From NCBI RefSeq assembly GCF_007741515.1, contig NZ_CP036263.1, positions 3,831,178-3,895,177 on the forward strand: DNA of 64,000 nucleotides. The letters run 5' to 3'. Source of the DNA: Adhaeretor mobilis (GTDB lineage Bacteria > Planctomycetota > Planctomycetia > Pirellulales > Lacipirellulaceae). Made by a program: the position numbers and the translations under genes. How positions within the stretch are numbered: position 1 is the first letter of the stretch; each line of letters begins with the position of its first letter. Positions 26,427 through 35,900 of the stretch are shown one piece after another. Under the pieces are notes generated by a model. It saw nothing but the letters and a program-made list of their open reading frames with translations. It ran no database searches and was not told where the DNA came from.

Positions 26427-29400
26427 ATGGTTTTCTTGCGTTTCGTTCTTCTCGCCTTGCTGATTTCCTTGCCCAGCGTCGCAGCCGCACAAGTTACCGC
26501 TCTGTGGACCGGCAGCGGTGACGGCAGTAGCTACAACGATCCGGCCAACTGGGATATTAACTTGGTTCCGATCAACGGGTTGAACGGGGCGGATACGTAT
26601 GAGGTGGTGATACCGGGTAGTCAAAGTGTGCTCTTCGATGTCCCAGGGACTGGTCACCAAGTGTTCCAGCTTTCAGTTGGTAGTTCGAGTGACTTCCAGG
26701 TTAACTCAGGTCGCGACATCGAGGTTCAAGATGAAGCTTCGATCTTAGGTCGCGTCATCGCAGATGGCGGTACTTTTTCAGCCCCCTCGAATGCCTCGAT
26801 TTTCCCTGGCAGCGCTGCTCGTGCGACGGTTCTCGATAGTGGCCAACTCACGCTTGCGGCCACCAGCTATTGGGCGACAGGCCTAGCGAGTAATCAGACG
26901 CTCTTTTTAGCCGATGGTTCAGGATCGCTTCTCGACCTGAGTTCGCTGGAGAGCATCAACGCCGGCTGGGATGACGGCTCTGGCGCTACACGCGTCAACA
27001 CCATCGAAGCCTCCAACGGCGCAACGATTGATCTGTCGAGTGTCGCGAGTATTGAATCGCCCGATCGTGGCGAAGATCGTCTCGACATTGTCGTCGGGGT
27101 TGATTCGCAGATTAATCTAGCCGGACTAACGACGCTGGTGAGTGATTCTTCTGGGGATACGCGGTTTGTCATCAATCGACCCGACTATGCGCTACCCTCA
27201 CTGGAAGATGCGCGTCATACGCAGTTCCTGCCTGCAGCCGGGACAACGCTCAATTTATCTGCCCTGATGAATCATAATTCAGGAAGTTATACGATTCCCG
27301 ATGGGGCGGTGGTCAATGCGCCGCAACTCGAAAGCATGGTGAGCGTCACGATGACGATCAATCAGGGAGGGACGTTCAGCGCTCCGAATCTTACCGATAT
27401 CTCCGGAAGTGTTGTTGAGGTAACGCCGACCACAACATTCGAGTCGGGCGAGTTAACCAACATCAACAATGCTCGCCTGCGAGTCCGCGAAGGAGCGACC
27501 TTTGGTGTTTCGACAGGCGATATCGCGGCCACCAGCTATTCGGCGACAGGCTTGCCGAGCACTCAGACTCTCTTTTTAGCCGATGGTTCAGGCTCGCTTC
27601 TCGACCTGAGCTCGCTGGAGAGCATCAACGCCGGCTGGGATGATGGCTCTGGCGCTACACGCGTCAACACCATCGAAGCTTCCAACGGCGCAACGATCGA
27701 TCTGTCGAGTGTCGCGAGTATTGAATCGCCCGATCGTGGCGAAGATCGTCTCGACATTGTCGTCGGGGTTGATTCGCAGATTAATCTAGCCGGACTAACG
27801 ACGCTGGTGAGTGATTCTTCTGGGGATACGCGGTTTGTCATCAATCGACCCGACTATGCGCTACCCTCACTGGAAGATGCGCGTCATACGCAGTTCCTGC
27901 CTGCAGCCGGGACAACGCTCAATTTATCTGCCCTGATGAATCATAATTCAGGAAGTTATACGATTCCCGATGGGGCGGTGGTCAATGCGCCGCAACTCGA
28001 AAGCATGGTGAGCGTCACGATGACGATCAATCAGGGAGGGACGTTCAGCGCTCCGAATCTTACCGATATCTCCGGAAGTGTTGTTGAGGTAACGCCGACC
28101 ACAACATTCGAGTCGGGCGAGTTAACCAACATCAACAATGCTCGCCTGCGAGTCCGCGAAGGAGCGACCTTTGGTGTTTCGACAGGCGATATCGCGGCCA
28201 CCAGCTATTCGGCGACAGGCTTGCCGAGCACTCAGACTCTCTTTTTAGCCGATGGTGCAGGCTCGCTTCTCGACCTGAGCTCGCTGGAGAGCATCAACGC
28301 CGGCTGGGATGATGGCTCTGGCGCTACACGCGTCAACACCATCGAAGCTTCCAACGGCGCAACGATCGATCTGTCGAGTGTCGCGAGTATTGAATCGCCC
28401 GATCGTGGCGAAGATCGTCTCGACATTGTCGTCGGGGTTGATTCGCAGATTAATCTAGCCGGACTAACGACGCTGGTGAGTGATTCTTCTGGGGATACGC
28501 GGTTTGTCATCAATCGACCCGACTATGCGCTACCCTCACTGGAAGATGCGCGTCATACGCAGTTCCTGCCTGCAGCCGGGACAACGCTCAATTTATCTGC
28601 CCTGATGAATCATAATTCAGGAAGTTATACGATTCCCGATGGGGCGGTGGTCAATGCGCCGCAACTCGAAAGCATGGTGAGCGTCACGATGACGATCAAT
28701 CAGGGAGGGACGTTCAGCGCTCCGAATCTTACCGATATCTCCGGAAGTGTTGTTGAGGTAACGCCGACCTCAACATTCGAGTCGGGCGAGTTAACCAACA
28801 TCAACAATGCTCGCCTGCGAGTCCGCGAAGGAGCGACCTTTGGTGTTTCGACAGGCGATATCGCGGCCACCAGCTATTCGGCGACAGGCTTGCCGAGCAC
28901 TCAGACTCTCTTTTTAGCCGATGGTGCAGGCTCGCTTCTCGACCTGAGCTCGCTGGAGAGCATCAACGCCGGCTGGGATGATGGCTCTGGCGCTACACGC
29001 GTCAACACCATCGAAGCCTCCAATGGGTCCACCATTGATCTGTCGAGTGTCGCGAGTATCAACGGCCCTTCTCGAGGTGAAGACCGCATCGATTTTCGGG
29101 CAGAAGGCGCATCAACAATAGATCTCTCATCACTAACCACGGTTACAAATCGGTCAGCCGGGCAGACGCGGCTAATTGTTGGGGGCGGCAGTACAATCCG
29201 AGTCGGCTCGCTAGTATCAAGTGACAACTTGCGGGTCATTCTCAGCGACTTAGACTCAACGCTTGATGTTGGCGGTTCCCTGACACTCGATTCAGGAACA
29301 CTTTCAGTCGGTTTGGGCGCGAAAGTTCAAGTCGGTAATAATTTCAGTCATAGCTACACGACCGAAAGTAACTTCGTCGTAGATGAAGGCATCATCCAAT

Positions 29401-30950
29401 TCAACGGTTCCGGCGCTCAGCAATTCGAGGTCGCTAGCCTTGACTCCGGTGCTAACGCCTTCAACTCGGGTAACTTCGGCATCGGCCAACTTGTTATCGG
29501 TACTACGACTCAGCGTACTAGTGTTGAGTTGATCGACGTGGTTGACAACGGCAACCAAGGCGGAGCGGGTGAACCCGAGGCACTTTACCTTTACGGTCTC
29601 GGTGGGCCTGCTGGGTTGCGGATTTTCAACAACTCGGCGCTCATTCTCAATGGGCTGAATGTTTACTCACACGATCCCCTTTCTGGCGACCAAGTGCATT
29701 TGAATAGCCTGTTTGGCCCCGGTGAGCTGCGGATCGCGTACGATGACGGCTTCTTGCAGCTTGTGCCGTTGGACTTCCAATGGGGCAACAACGCAGGCGG
29801 AGACTTCAACCTTGCTGGTAACTGGAGCGATGGCCTCGTGCCGCTTGGCTCGGACGCGGCGATTTGGAATCTCGGCAGCGTGAATGGTTACGATGCGCAG
29901 TTCGGCACGAACGTGGCGACCGACAGCGCGATCGTCAACAGCGACAATGTGACCTACCAGCTAGGAGGTTTCACCTATTCGCTGGCTGGAATCAACGCCA
30001 CGACAGGACTCGTTGTGGGACAGAACCCCACAGACAATGCCAAGCTGACCATCGCCAATGGCACACTAGCTACGCGCGACGGAAGAGTTGCTGCGGCGGG
30101 AGGGTCGCAGGGCTTATTAACGGTTGCAACAGGAGGTCTCTTGCAAGTCGATGAGAGCCTTCTCGTGGGTGGAGGGCAGGGTACCTTGCAAGTTGACCTT
30201 GGCGGCAGTGTGCAGGTGGGCGATGTACTCACACTGACCAATAGTGGGCGGCTTGCGGGTAGTGGCAATGTAATTGCAACTGTGGACAATCAGGCCGGGG
30301 CCATCTCGCCAGGTTCTGCTGCTGGTCCTTCGGCGGGATTGCTGTCTGTTACTGGCAGTGTCCTACAGGGAACTAGTGCTACGCTGGAAATCGAGCTAGG
30401 GGGAGTCGACAATTCCAACCTTGCGATTCCTGAGTTTGATACGCTGCAAGTTGATGGCTCGTTGATTCTCGATGGGGAGTTGTCCGTTTCCTTAGTAGAT
30501 CTCGGTGGCGGAGAGTTCACTCCCAGCGATGGCGACATGTTCACCATTGCCACTGTCACGAGCGGAATCTCTGGGGAATTTAATTCGTTCGCACTCCCCG
30601 AAATCGCCGGACTCACTTGGCTCCTAGGTAACAACGATCAAGACCTTGTCTTGGCTCTGACCGATTCTCCTGCAGACTTTGCGGGTGACTCCGAGATCGA
30701 TGGAGCCGACTTCCTCGCCTGGCAAATAGGGTTCGGGATCAACTCAGGAGCAAATCCCAGCGATGGCGACTCGGACAGCGATGGCGACGTGGACCCCGAC
30801 GACCTCGCCAACTGGCACGCCCAGTACGGGTTCGAGGTGATCGCCAACACGCCGAGCGTAGGAGCCGTTCCGGAACCTTCGGGTCTAGTTCTGCTGGGTA
30901 CTCTTTTGGTGGTACAGGCTACGAGCGTGCGTAGAAGGGTTCTGAGCTAA
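26427..30950 (+). CDS. Large secreted PEP-CTERM protein with 223-residue tandem repeats
   Basis: A 1507-residue protein starting with a signal peptide (VFLRFVLLALLISLPSVAAA). A short domain with LWTGSGDGSSYNDPANWD, typical of autotransporter-like beta-helix proteins, comes first. Three copies of a 223-residue unit follow from about residue 144, plus a partial fourth; each is rich in beta strands (SLLDLSSLESINAGWDDGSG, IDLSSVASIESPDRGEDRLD), suggesting a repetitive beta-helix. The C-terminal third has a second NWSDGLVP segment, a dockerin-like part near 1419 (DGADFLAWQIGFG) and a PEP-CTERM tail (VPEPSGLVLLGTLLVVQ, then RRR). It is probably exported and anchored by an exosortase system; ligand unknown. 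Confidence 0.85.
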   Translation: MVFLRFVLLALLISLPSVAAAQVTALWTGSGDGSSYNDPANWDINLVPINGLNGADTYEVVIPGSQSVLFDVPGTGHQVFQLSVGSSSDFQVNSGRDIEVQDEASILGRVIADGGTFSAPSNASIFPGSAARATVLDSGQLTLAATSYWATGLASNQTLFLADGSGSLLDLSSLESINAGWDDGSGATRVNTIEASNGATIDLSSVASIESPDRGEDRLDIVVGVDSQINLAGLTTLVSDSSGDTRFVINRPDYALPSLEDARHTQFLPAAGTTLNLSALMNHNSGSYTIPDGAVVNAPQLESMVSVTMTINQGGTFSAPNLTDISGSVVEVTPTTTFESGELTNINNARLRVREGATFGVSTGDIAATSYSATGLPSTQTLFLADGSGSLLDLSSLESINAGWDDGSGATRVNTIEASNGATIDLSSVASIESPDRGEDRLDIVVGVDSQINLAGLTTLVSDSSGDTRFVINRPDYALPSLEDARHTQFLPAAGTTLNLSALMNHNSGSYTIPDGAVVNAPQLESMVSVTMTINQGGTFSAPNLTDISGSVVEVTPTTTFESGELTNINNARLRVREGATFGVSTGDIAATSYSATGLPSTQTLFLADGAGSLLDLSSLESINAGWDDGSGATRVNTIEASNGATIDLSSVASIESPDRGEDRLDIVVGVDSQINLAGLTTLVSDSSGDTRFVINRPDYALPSLEDARHTQFLPAAGTTLNLSALMNHNSGSYTIPDGAVVNAPQLESMVSVTMTINQGGTFSAPNLTDISGSVVEVTPTSTFESGELTNINNARLRVREGATFGVSTGDIAATSYSATGLPSTQTLFLADGAGSLLDLSSLESINAGWDDGSGATRVNTIEASNGSTIDLSSVASINGPSRGEDRIDFRAEGASTIDLSSLTTVTNRSAGQTRLIVGGGSTIRVGSLVSSDNLRVILSDLDSTLDVGGSLTLDSGTLSVGLGAKVQVGNNFSHSYTTESNFVVDEGIIQFNGSGAQQFEVASLDSGANAFNSGNFGIGQLVIGTTTQRTSVELIDVVDNGNQGGAGEPEALYLYGLGGPAGLRIFNNSALILNGLNVYSHDPLSGDQVHLNSLFGPGELRIAYDDGFLQLVPLDFQWGNNAGGDFNLAGNWSDGLVPLGSDAAIWNLGSVNGYDAQFGTNVATDSAIVNSDNVTYQLGGFTYSLAGINATTGLVVGQNPTDNAKLTIANGTLATRDGRVAAAGGSQGLLTVATGGLLQVDESLLVGGGQGTLQVDLGGSVQVGDVLTLTNSGRLAGSGNVIATVDNQAGAISPGSAAGPSAGLLSVTGSVLQGTSATLEIELGGVDNSNLAIPEFDTLQVDGSLILDGELSVSLVDLGGGEFTPSDGDMFTIATVTSGISGEFNSFALPEIAGLTWLLGNNDQDLVLALTDSPADFAGDSEIDGADFLAWQIGFGINSGANPSDGDSDSDGDVDPDDLANWHAQYGFEVIANTPSVGAVPEPSGLVLLGTLLVVQATSVRRRVLS
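26856..29059 (+). repeat. 669-bp tandem repeat, three full copies plus a partial fourth
   Basis: Copies begin at 26856, 27525 and 28194, with a partial copy from 28863 that loses similarity around 29059. Period is exactly 669 bp (223 codons), so the frame is kept. Copies 2 and 3 differ at only a few positions (for example GGTTCAGG versus GGTGCAGG, and ACCACAAC versus ACCTCAAC), while copy 1 is divergent only in its first 70 bases. The near identity points to recent duplication or ongoing gene conversion, and the copy number could vary between strains. Confidence 0.95.
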
Positions 30951-31149
30951 GCCCTCAGCGGTCCCCTGTAAACTGCGTAATCTAGGCAAGATCTGCTGAC
31001 TCCACATAACCGGATTGATCCTTGCTAGCCGGACAATCCGAATAGGTTCACATACCCGCAACTTTTCTAGCAACTGCTGAGGGCCCCGTTTGCCCGCCTC
31101 CGCATCCCGTGCGGCAGCCGTTTGCGACCTGAACCTTGAAGGGGAAATC

Positions 31150-32562
31150 ATGAGGACCTCACTCGCAAGACTGGCCATTGCGTCAGTCGTATTACTTGGC
31201 TTGATCGCTCACGGCACGAGTGCCGAAGCGTCTAGTCCGCGATTTCGCAGTGGCCTTTCTGGTGGGCAACGCACGAAGGCGAGCAGTTCGCAGCAAGTCA
31301 ACAGTAAGTCAGCACCCAAACCAAGCAGCGTCGCTCGCGACATGTTTGACGATGCCCAAGCCGACTACGAGCCCAGCGGCGTGGTGTTTGCGACCGATGT
31401 CGATACTCGCACTGGTCGGCAGCCCGCACCAACGAATGCTCAGCGTAGCTTGCAAAACGTGGCGCTTGCCCAATACTACCCGTCGTCCGACTGCACGATT
31501 GCCAGTGACTGCGGCAACTGCAGCGACAGTGGTTACTGCGACATGAACGCCGGTGGCTGCGATCTGGGAAGTTGCTGTGATAGTGGCTGCTGCGACAATG
31601 GTTGTTGCGATGGCGGTTGCTGTGGATCGTGCTGCCCCAGCGATTGTTGGTGGAACCATCGTACCCGTGTATGGGGCGAGTTCCTCTATCTACAGCCTGG
31701 CGATGCCGACGTGAGCCATGCTCAACAGCAGAACGGCATCGGCGGTGCAGGCACCGTGCCTTTCGGCACGATTGGCCGCGTTGATCCCGACTTCGAGCCT
31801 GGCTTCCGTGTCGGTGCAGACATTCGAATGTCTGACTGCTCGAGCGTATTTGCTGCCTACACGCACTACGAAAGTGCTGCGGTTGGCTTCCTCGATCCTC
31901 CTGTCATTCCTGGTGGCGGTGGTGCGGTTGGCTCGCTCATTCACCATCCTGGTGCTGCGATCACCGCTTCGGTAGGCCCTGTGTTAGCAGCCTATGACAT
32001 TGATTTCCAACTGGCAGACTTTGGCGTGCGTCGCCTCTGGAAAACTGGTTGCGACTACGCCATTAATTGGAGTCTTGGTGGGCGCTACGCTCACCTGGAG
32101 CAAAGCTTTGTGCAAACCGGCATCTATGCCGGTGGCTCGGCCGGACGAATAAATACGAACAGCAACATCGATTTCGACGGTGGTGGTGTGCGTGCTGGCC
32201 TCGACGGCGAGTACCGCTTCGGTTGCCGCGGCTTTTCGCTGTACGGTAATGTGAACGTGTCGCCGATGATCGGTACCGTGCAGGCGGACTACACCATGCG
32301 AAATATCTCGACCGACGTACTACTTGCCCAATCGGTTTGGAAAGACGATCGCTTCATCACCACTTTGGATTACGAAGCGGGCCTCGCTTGGACCAGCAAG
32401 AAGGGCAAAGTACGCCTGTCTGCTGGCTGGAACGCGGCTCATTGGTTCAACGCGGTCACGACCGACTCGTTCATCAATGGCGTGCAGAACAACAACTATG
32501 TTGATATCGATGGGGCGCTGAGCTTCAGCGGCCTCAGCTCGCGTATTGAATACCGGTTCTAA
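31150..32562 (+). CDS. Lpg1974-type outer-membrane beta-barrel protein with Cys-rich linker
   Basis: A 470-residue exported protein. ATG 31150 has AAGGGGAAATC directly upstream and is followed by a signal peptide (ARLAIASVVLLGLIAHGTSAEA). A Ser/Gln-rich spacer leads to a stretch of 16 Cys between residues 115 and 166 (for example GCCDGGCCGSCC). The C-terminal 300 residues have alternating strands, VWGEFLYLQPGDADVS and RFGCRGFSLYGNVNVSPMIG, and end in IEYRF with a terminal Phe, as in outer-membrane barrels. It resembles planctomycete proteins annotated as Lpg1974 family pore-forming proteins. A terminator follows. The Cys cluster may cross-link the protein to the envelope; this is inference. 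Confidence 0.8.
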   Translation: MRTSLARLAIASVVLLGLIAHGTSAEASSPRFRSGLSGGQRTKASSSQQVNSKSAPKPSSVARDMFDDAQADYEPSGVVFATDVDTRTGRQPAPTNAQRSLQNVALAQYYPSSDCTIASDCGNCSDSGYCDMNAGGCDLGSCCDSGCCDNGCCDGGCCGSCCPSDCWWNHRTRVWGEFLYLQPGDADVSHAQQQNGIGGAGTVPFGTIGRVDPDFEPGFRVGADIRMSDCSSVFAAYTHYESAAVGFLDPPVIPGGGGAVGSLIHHPGAAITASVGPVLAAYDIDFQLADFGVRRLWKTGCDYAINWSLGGRYAHLEQSFVQTGIYAGGSAGRINTNSNIDFDGGGVRAGLDGEYRFGCRGFSLYGNVNVSPMIGTVQADYTMRNISTDVLLAQSVWKDDRFITTLDYEAGLAWTSKKGKVRLSAGWNAAHWFNAVTTDSFINGVQNNNYVDIDGALSFSGLSSRIEYRF

Positions 32563-32654
32563 GTCCTTCGATTCAAGCGTTGTTTGGCGGGATCGGCTAA
32601 GCCGCAAGCGGCGGGCTGGAGCTGATAAAGTTGAACTAGATTGATTTCCCAAGG

Positions 32655-32692
32655 CGGCCTGCACTACCTAAGTGCAGGCCGTCTTTTTGTTT
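32655..32692 (+). terminator. Intrinsic terminator after the porin-like gene
   Basis: CGGCCTGCACT (32655-32665) pairs with AGTGCAGGCCG (32671-32681), an 11-bp perfect stem with a 5-base loop, followed by TCTTTTTGTTT. It lies about 90 bases past the porin-like gene. Confidence 0.9.
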
Positions 32693-32962
32693 GCGCCGAC
32701 TGAAAAAACCATCATCCCCCCCCACACCCAGCTTGCTCTGAGGGCTACGGAATCGCCATAACCAGAAATATCAGGCAAATCCATACAAAACTCTTGTATT
32801 ACCCATCTTACCCAAGGTACACTCACCGCCGGTTCTCTGCGGGCACCCGAACGCTCTCGAAGAGTAGACGTTTCGCTCGCATGGCCTCCCCGCCGTGCCA
32901 CTTGGCTAGCGGGAATAGCACATCTAGTGAGTTTCACGCACCTTGTCTTGGGTTATTGTGTC

Positions 32963-35900
32963 ATGTCATTTCTCCGTCGCGATTGGTTTGGTCGTAATGT
33001 CTCAGGAAACGGGGCCTCTCAGCTAGCTAAGGGAGTGCGGCGTAAAGCTAGTCGCTCGACTAGTCAGCCCAACGCTACGCGATTGGGTGTCGAGCAGTTG
33101 GAAGACCGGCGGATGCTTGCGATTCTTGTAGGTGGCGGCGCAGGGGGTGGCGGTGATGATCTCGAGGCACTAAACGACCAGGCACCGCCCGCTGGGCAGA
33201 ATGTTGGATTCGAACCAACGGTAGCGATAGAGAACTTTCGCCTCAACGATGGCGTTGGCGACACGCAAGATGTCTTCATCTATCGCGCCAGCTCGACTGG
33301 AAAACTCCTGGTCAGTAGTGTCACCGACGGCTTCGCAGGTTTCACTCTGGATGTTCAGGATTCGGCAGGGAATTCACTACTAGGTGGTGCCATCACACAG
33401 GGACAGGACAGAACCCTACCAGTAATCGAGTCGCAGATTTACTATGTCGTTGCCACAGATACAACCGTCGACGCTGCTGGTGGAGTTTACACGATTGACC
33501 TCAGCAACAGTTTAGCTCCAACTCCGGCCAATGTTAGCCTCTCCCCGGCTTCTGATACTGGAGCATCAAACAGCGACGGCATCACTGGCGATAACACACC
33601 CACGTTCTTCATCCAGGATGACATTGCCAGTTTCTTACCCGCCCTACCGGCCGGAACCAATCTAGGTGCTATCGATAGCAATGGTGCCAACGGCTACGAC
33701 GTGGAACTGGTCGCCACAAACCTGACCACCGGTGCCCAAACGGTGGTCAACGCTACCCGACTGGGAACAAGTGCTACCTGGACGGTAACTACCCCAGTTC
33801 TCCCTGATGCGCAGTATTTGATCTCCGCACGAACTAGGGTGGACGATGCGACTTCGGCCGGTGCCGGCGGAGCAAATACCGGGTTCTCGCAGCTCTCGGT
33901 GCCAATCTTCGTGACCATCGACGCCGTGGCTGACCCGGTCACGGGAACCATAGTACTGACGCCGACCAGCGATACGGGAATGCTGAGTACCGACGGCGTA
34001 ACTAAGATCAACGAACCTTCTTTCGTAGGTGTAGGACCTGAAAACTCAACGGTCCGCCTGTTTGCCCAACCACTTACCCCGGCAGGTGCTGTTGTAGGTT
34101 CGCCGGTGCTGGTGGCTACTGGTACCGTCGGTTCAGACAATACCGACAATGTGGCAGGCGACGGACAGGGAGCTTATGCGCTGACTTCCGATCCGCTGAC
34201 TGATGGGCGGTATAGCTTCTTCGTACAATTCGAAACCGACGCCGGGTTGCTGAGCCCTCAGATCGCTCTCCCTACCGATCTCTTCATCGACACGGTCGAG
34301 CCCAACACGCCGTTTCTCGACTTGACAAGCGACACGGGTCGTAGCGACGCCGATGAAATCACGCAATCTTCGCTACCGACTTTTGTCATGCGATCCAACG
34401 CAACGCTTGCGGGTGGGGCAGCGAATCCATTTGCCAACGATGTGAAGTTCCGCCTCTACGCTCGCCCTGATGGCAATATCGGTGCGCCGGAAACGCTCGT
34501 GTACGATAGCTTCACCGATGCGACTCTCGGTGGAGGCTTCACGACGCTTGCTTCTTTGACACGAACCGTCTCACTGACAATAAATGATCCAGCGGGCGCG
34601 CCTTTCCCAGATGGCGTTCACAACTTCACGCTAGAGATCGAAGATCGTGCGGGCAATATTAGTCACGACTTCCTGCTACCAGTAACCATCGACACAACGG
34701 CACCGACTGTGAACTTTGGCCAACCGGCAACCGACGGCGATGGCCTCTTCGACGGTAGCGATACCGGAGTGAACGGCACCCCCGCGACGTTTGCCGATCG
34801 CATCACCAGCGACACGACACCAACCGTGTGGGGTATCGCCGAGGCGAACTCGGTGGTCATGCTCTTCCACGACACAACCGGCAACGGGTTCACTGCGGAT
34901 GATACCTTCTTGGGACAAACCGTCTCCAATCCGTTGGATGGCAATCTCGCTTTCCCTGCTGGGTATTGGCAGATTTCATCGGCTCTCAACCTGAAGCAAC
35001 TCAATGGTGGTGATGGTGCTATTCCCTTGTTGGCGATTGCCCAAGATGTAGCGGGCAACGTCCTACCACCGACCACCAACATCGACGCACTCACGATCTT
35101 ACTCGACACGCAGGGCCCGCAGATTGATGCCGTGACCGTCGTTGGTGCGACTGGCTACGACCTGTTTGATCCTAAGCCTTCGGTCAATGGACCTACTCCG
35201 CTGATCAATGCCCTGCAGATTGACATCGTCGATTTGCCAGCAAGGGTTGTCGCTGCGATCGCAGGCGATCCGAATTTTGAATATGCCGCCTTTGAAAACA
35301 ACGCATTTACTCCAGGCAACTTCCAACTGGTAGGCGATCACGTGGGAATCATTCCCATTGAGAGCATCACTCCGTCGCTCCTCGGAAATGTCAATGGACA
35401 GCCAGCAACGGGATCGATCGTCCTTGCATTCGCTCAACCTCTGCCGGACGATCGCTTCACGCTTACCATCCTAGACAACATCAGCGACGCAGCAGGAAAC
35501 GCGCTCGATGGCGAGTCGAATGCCAGCGAGCCCCTGGAAGATCCGACTTTCCCGACAGGCGATGGCATCCCCGGTGGCAACTTTGTCGCACGCTTCACGG
35601 TCGATAGTCGACCAGAAATTGGCTCGTTCGTCGCTCAGAACATCGATCTCGATATTAACGGCAACTTCGTTTGGGATCCAACCAATGCCCAAATCGGCAA
35701 CGATGCCACCAATGTCGATCTCACGTTCAACATGAATGTTGCTGATCCAGCAACCGGGGCTATTGCGCCTGGTGGCTACTCAGTGCACGACCTTGTCTTC
35801 GCCGGCTTGTTCGGCGGTGGCGGTGGAGTGCTCATCAACGACAACGCGGTGTTCGTAATCGATATCTCTGGCAGCACTACGAGTAACTTCGGGGGCGATC

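Noticed and set aside
26856..29059. Repeats considered as a CRISPR-like array
   Set aside because: Repeat units are 669 bp and in frame within one gene, without spacers.
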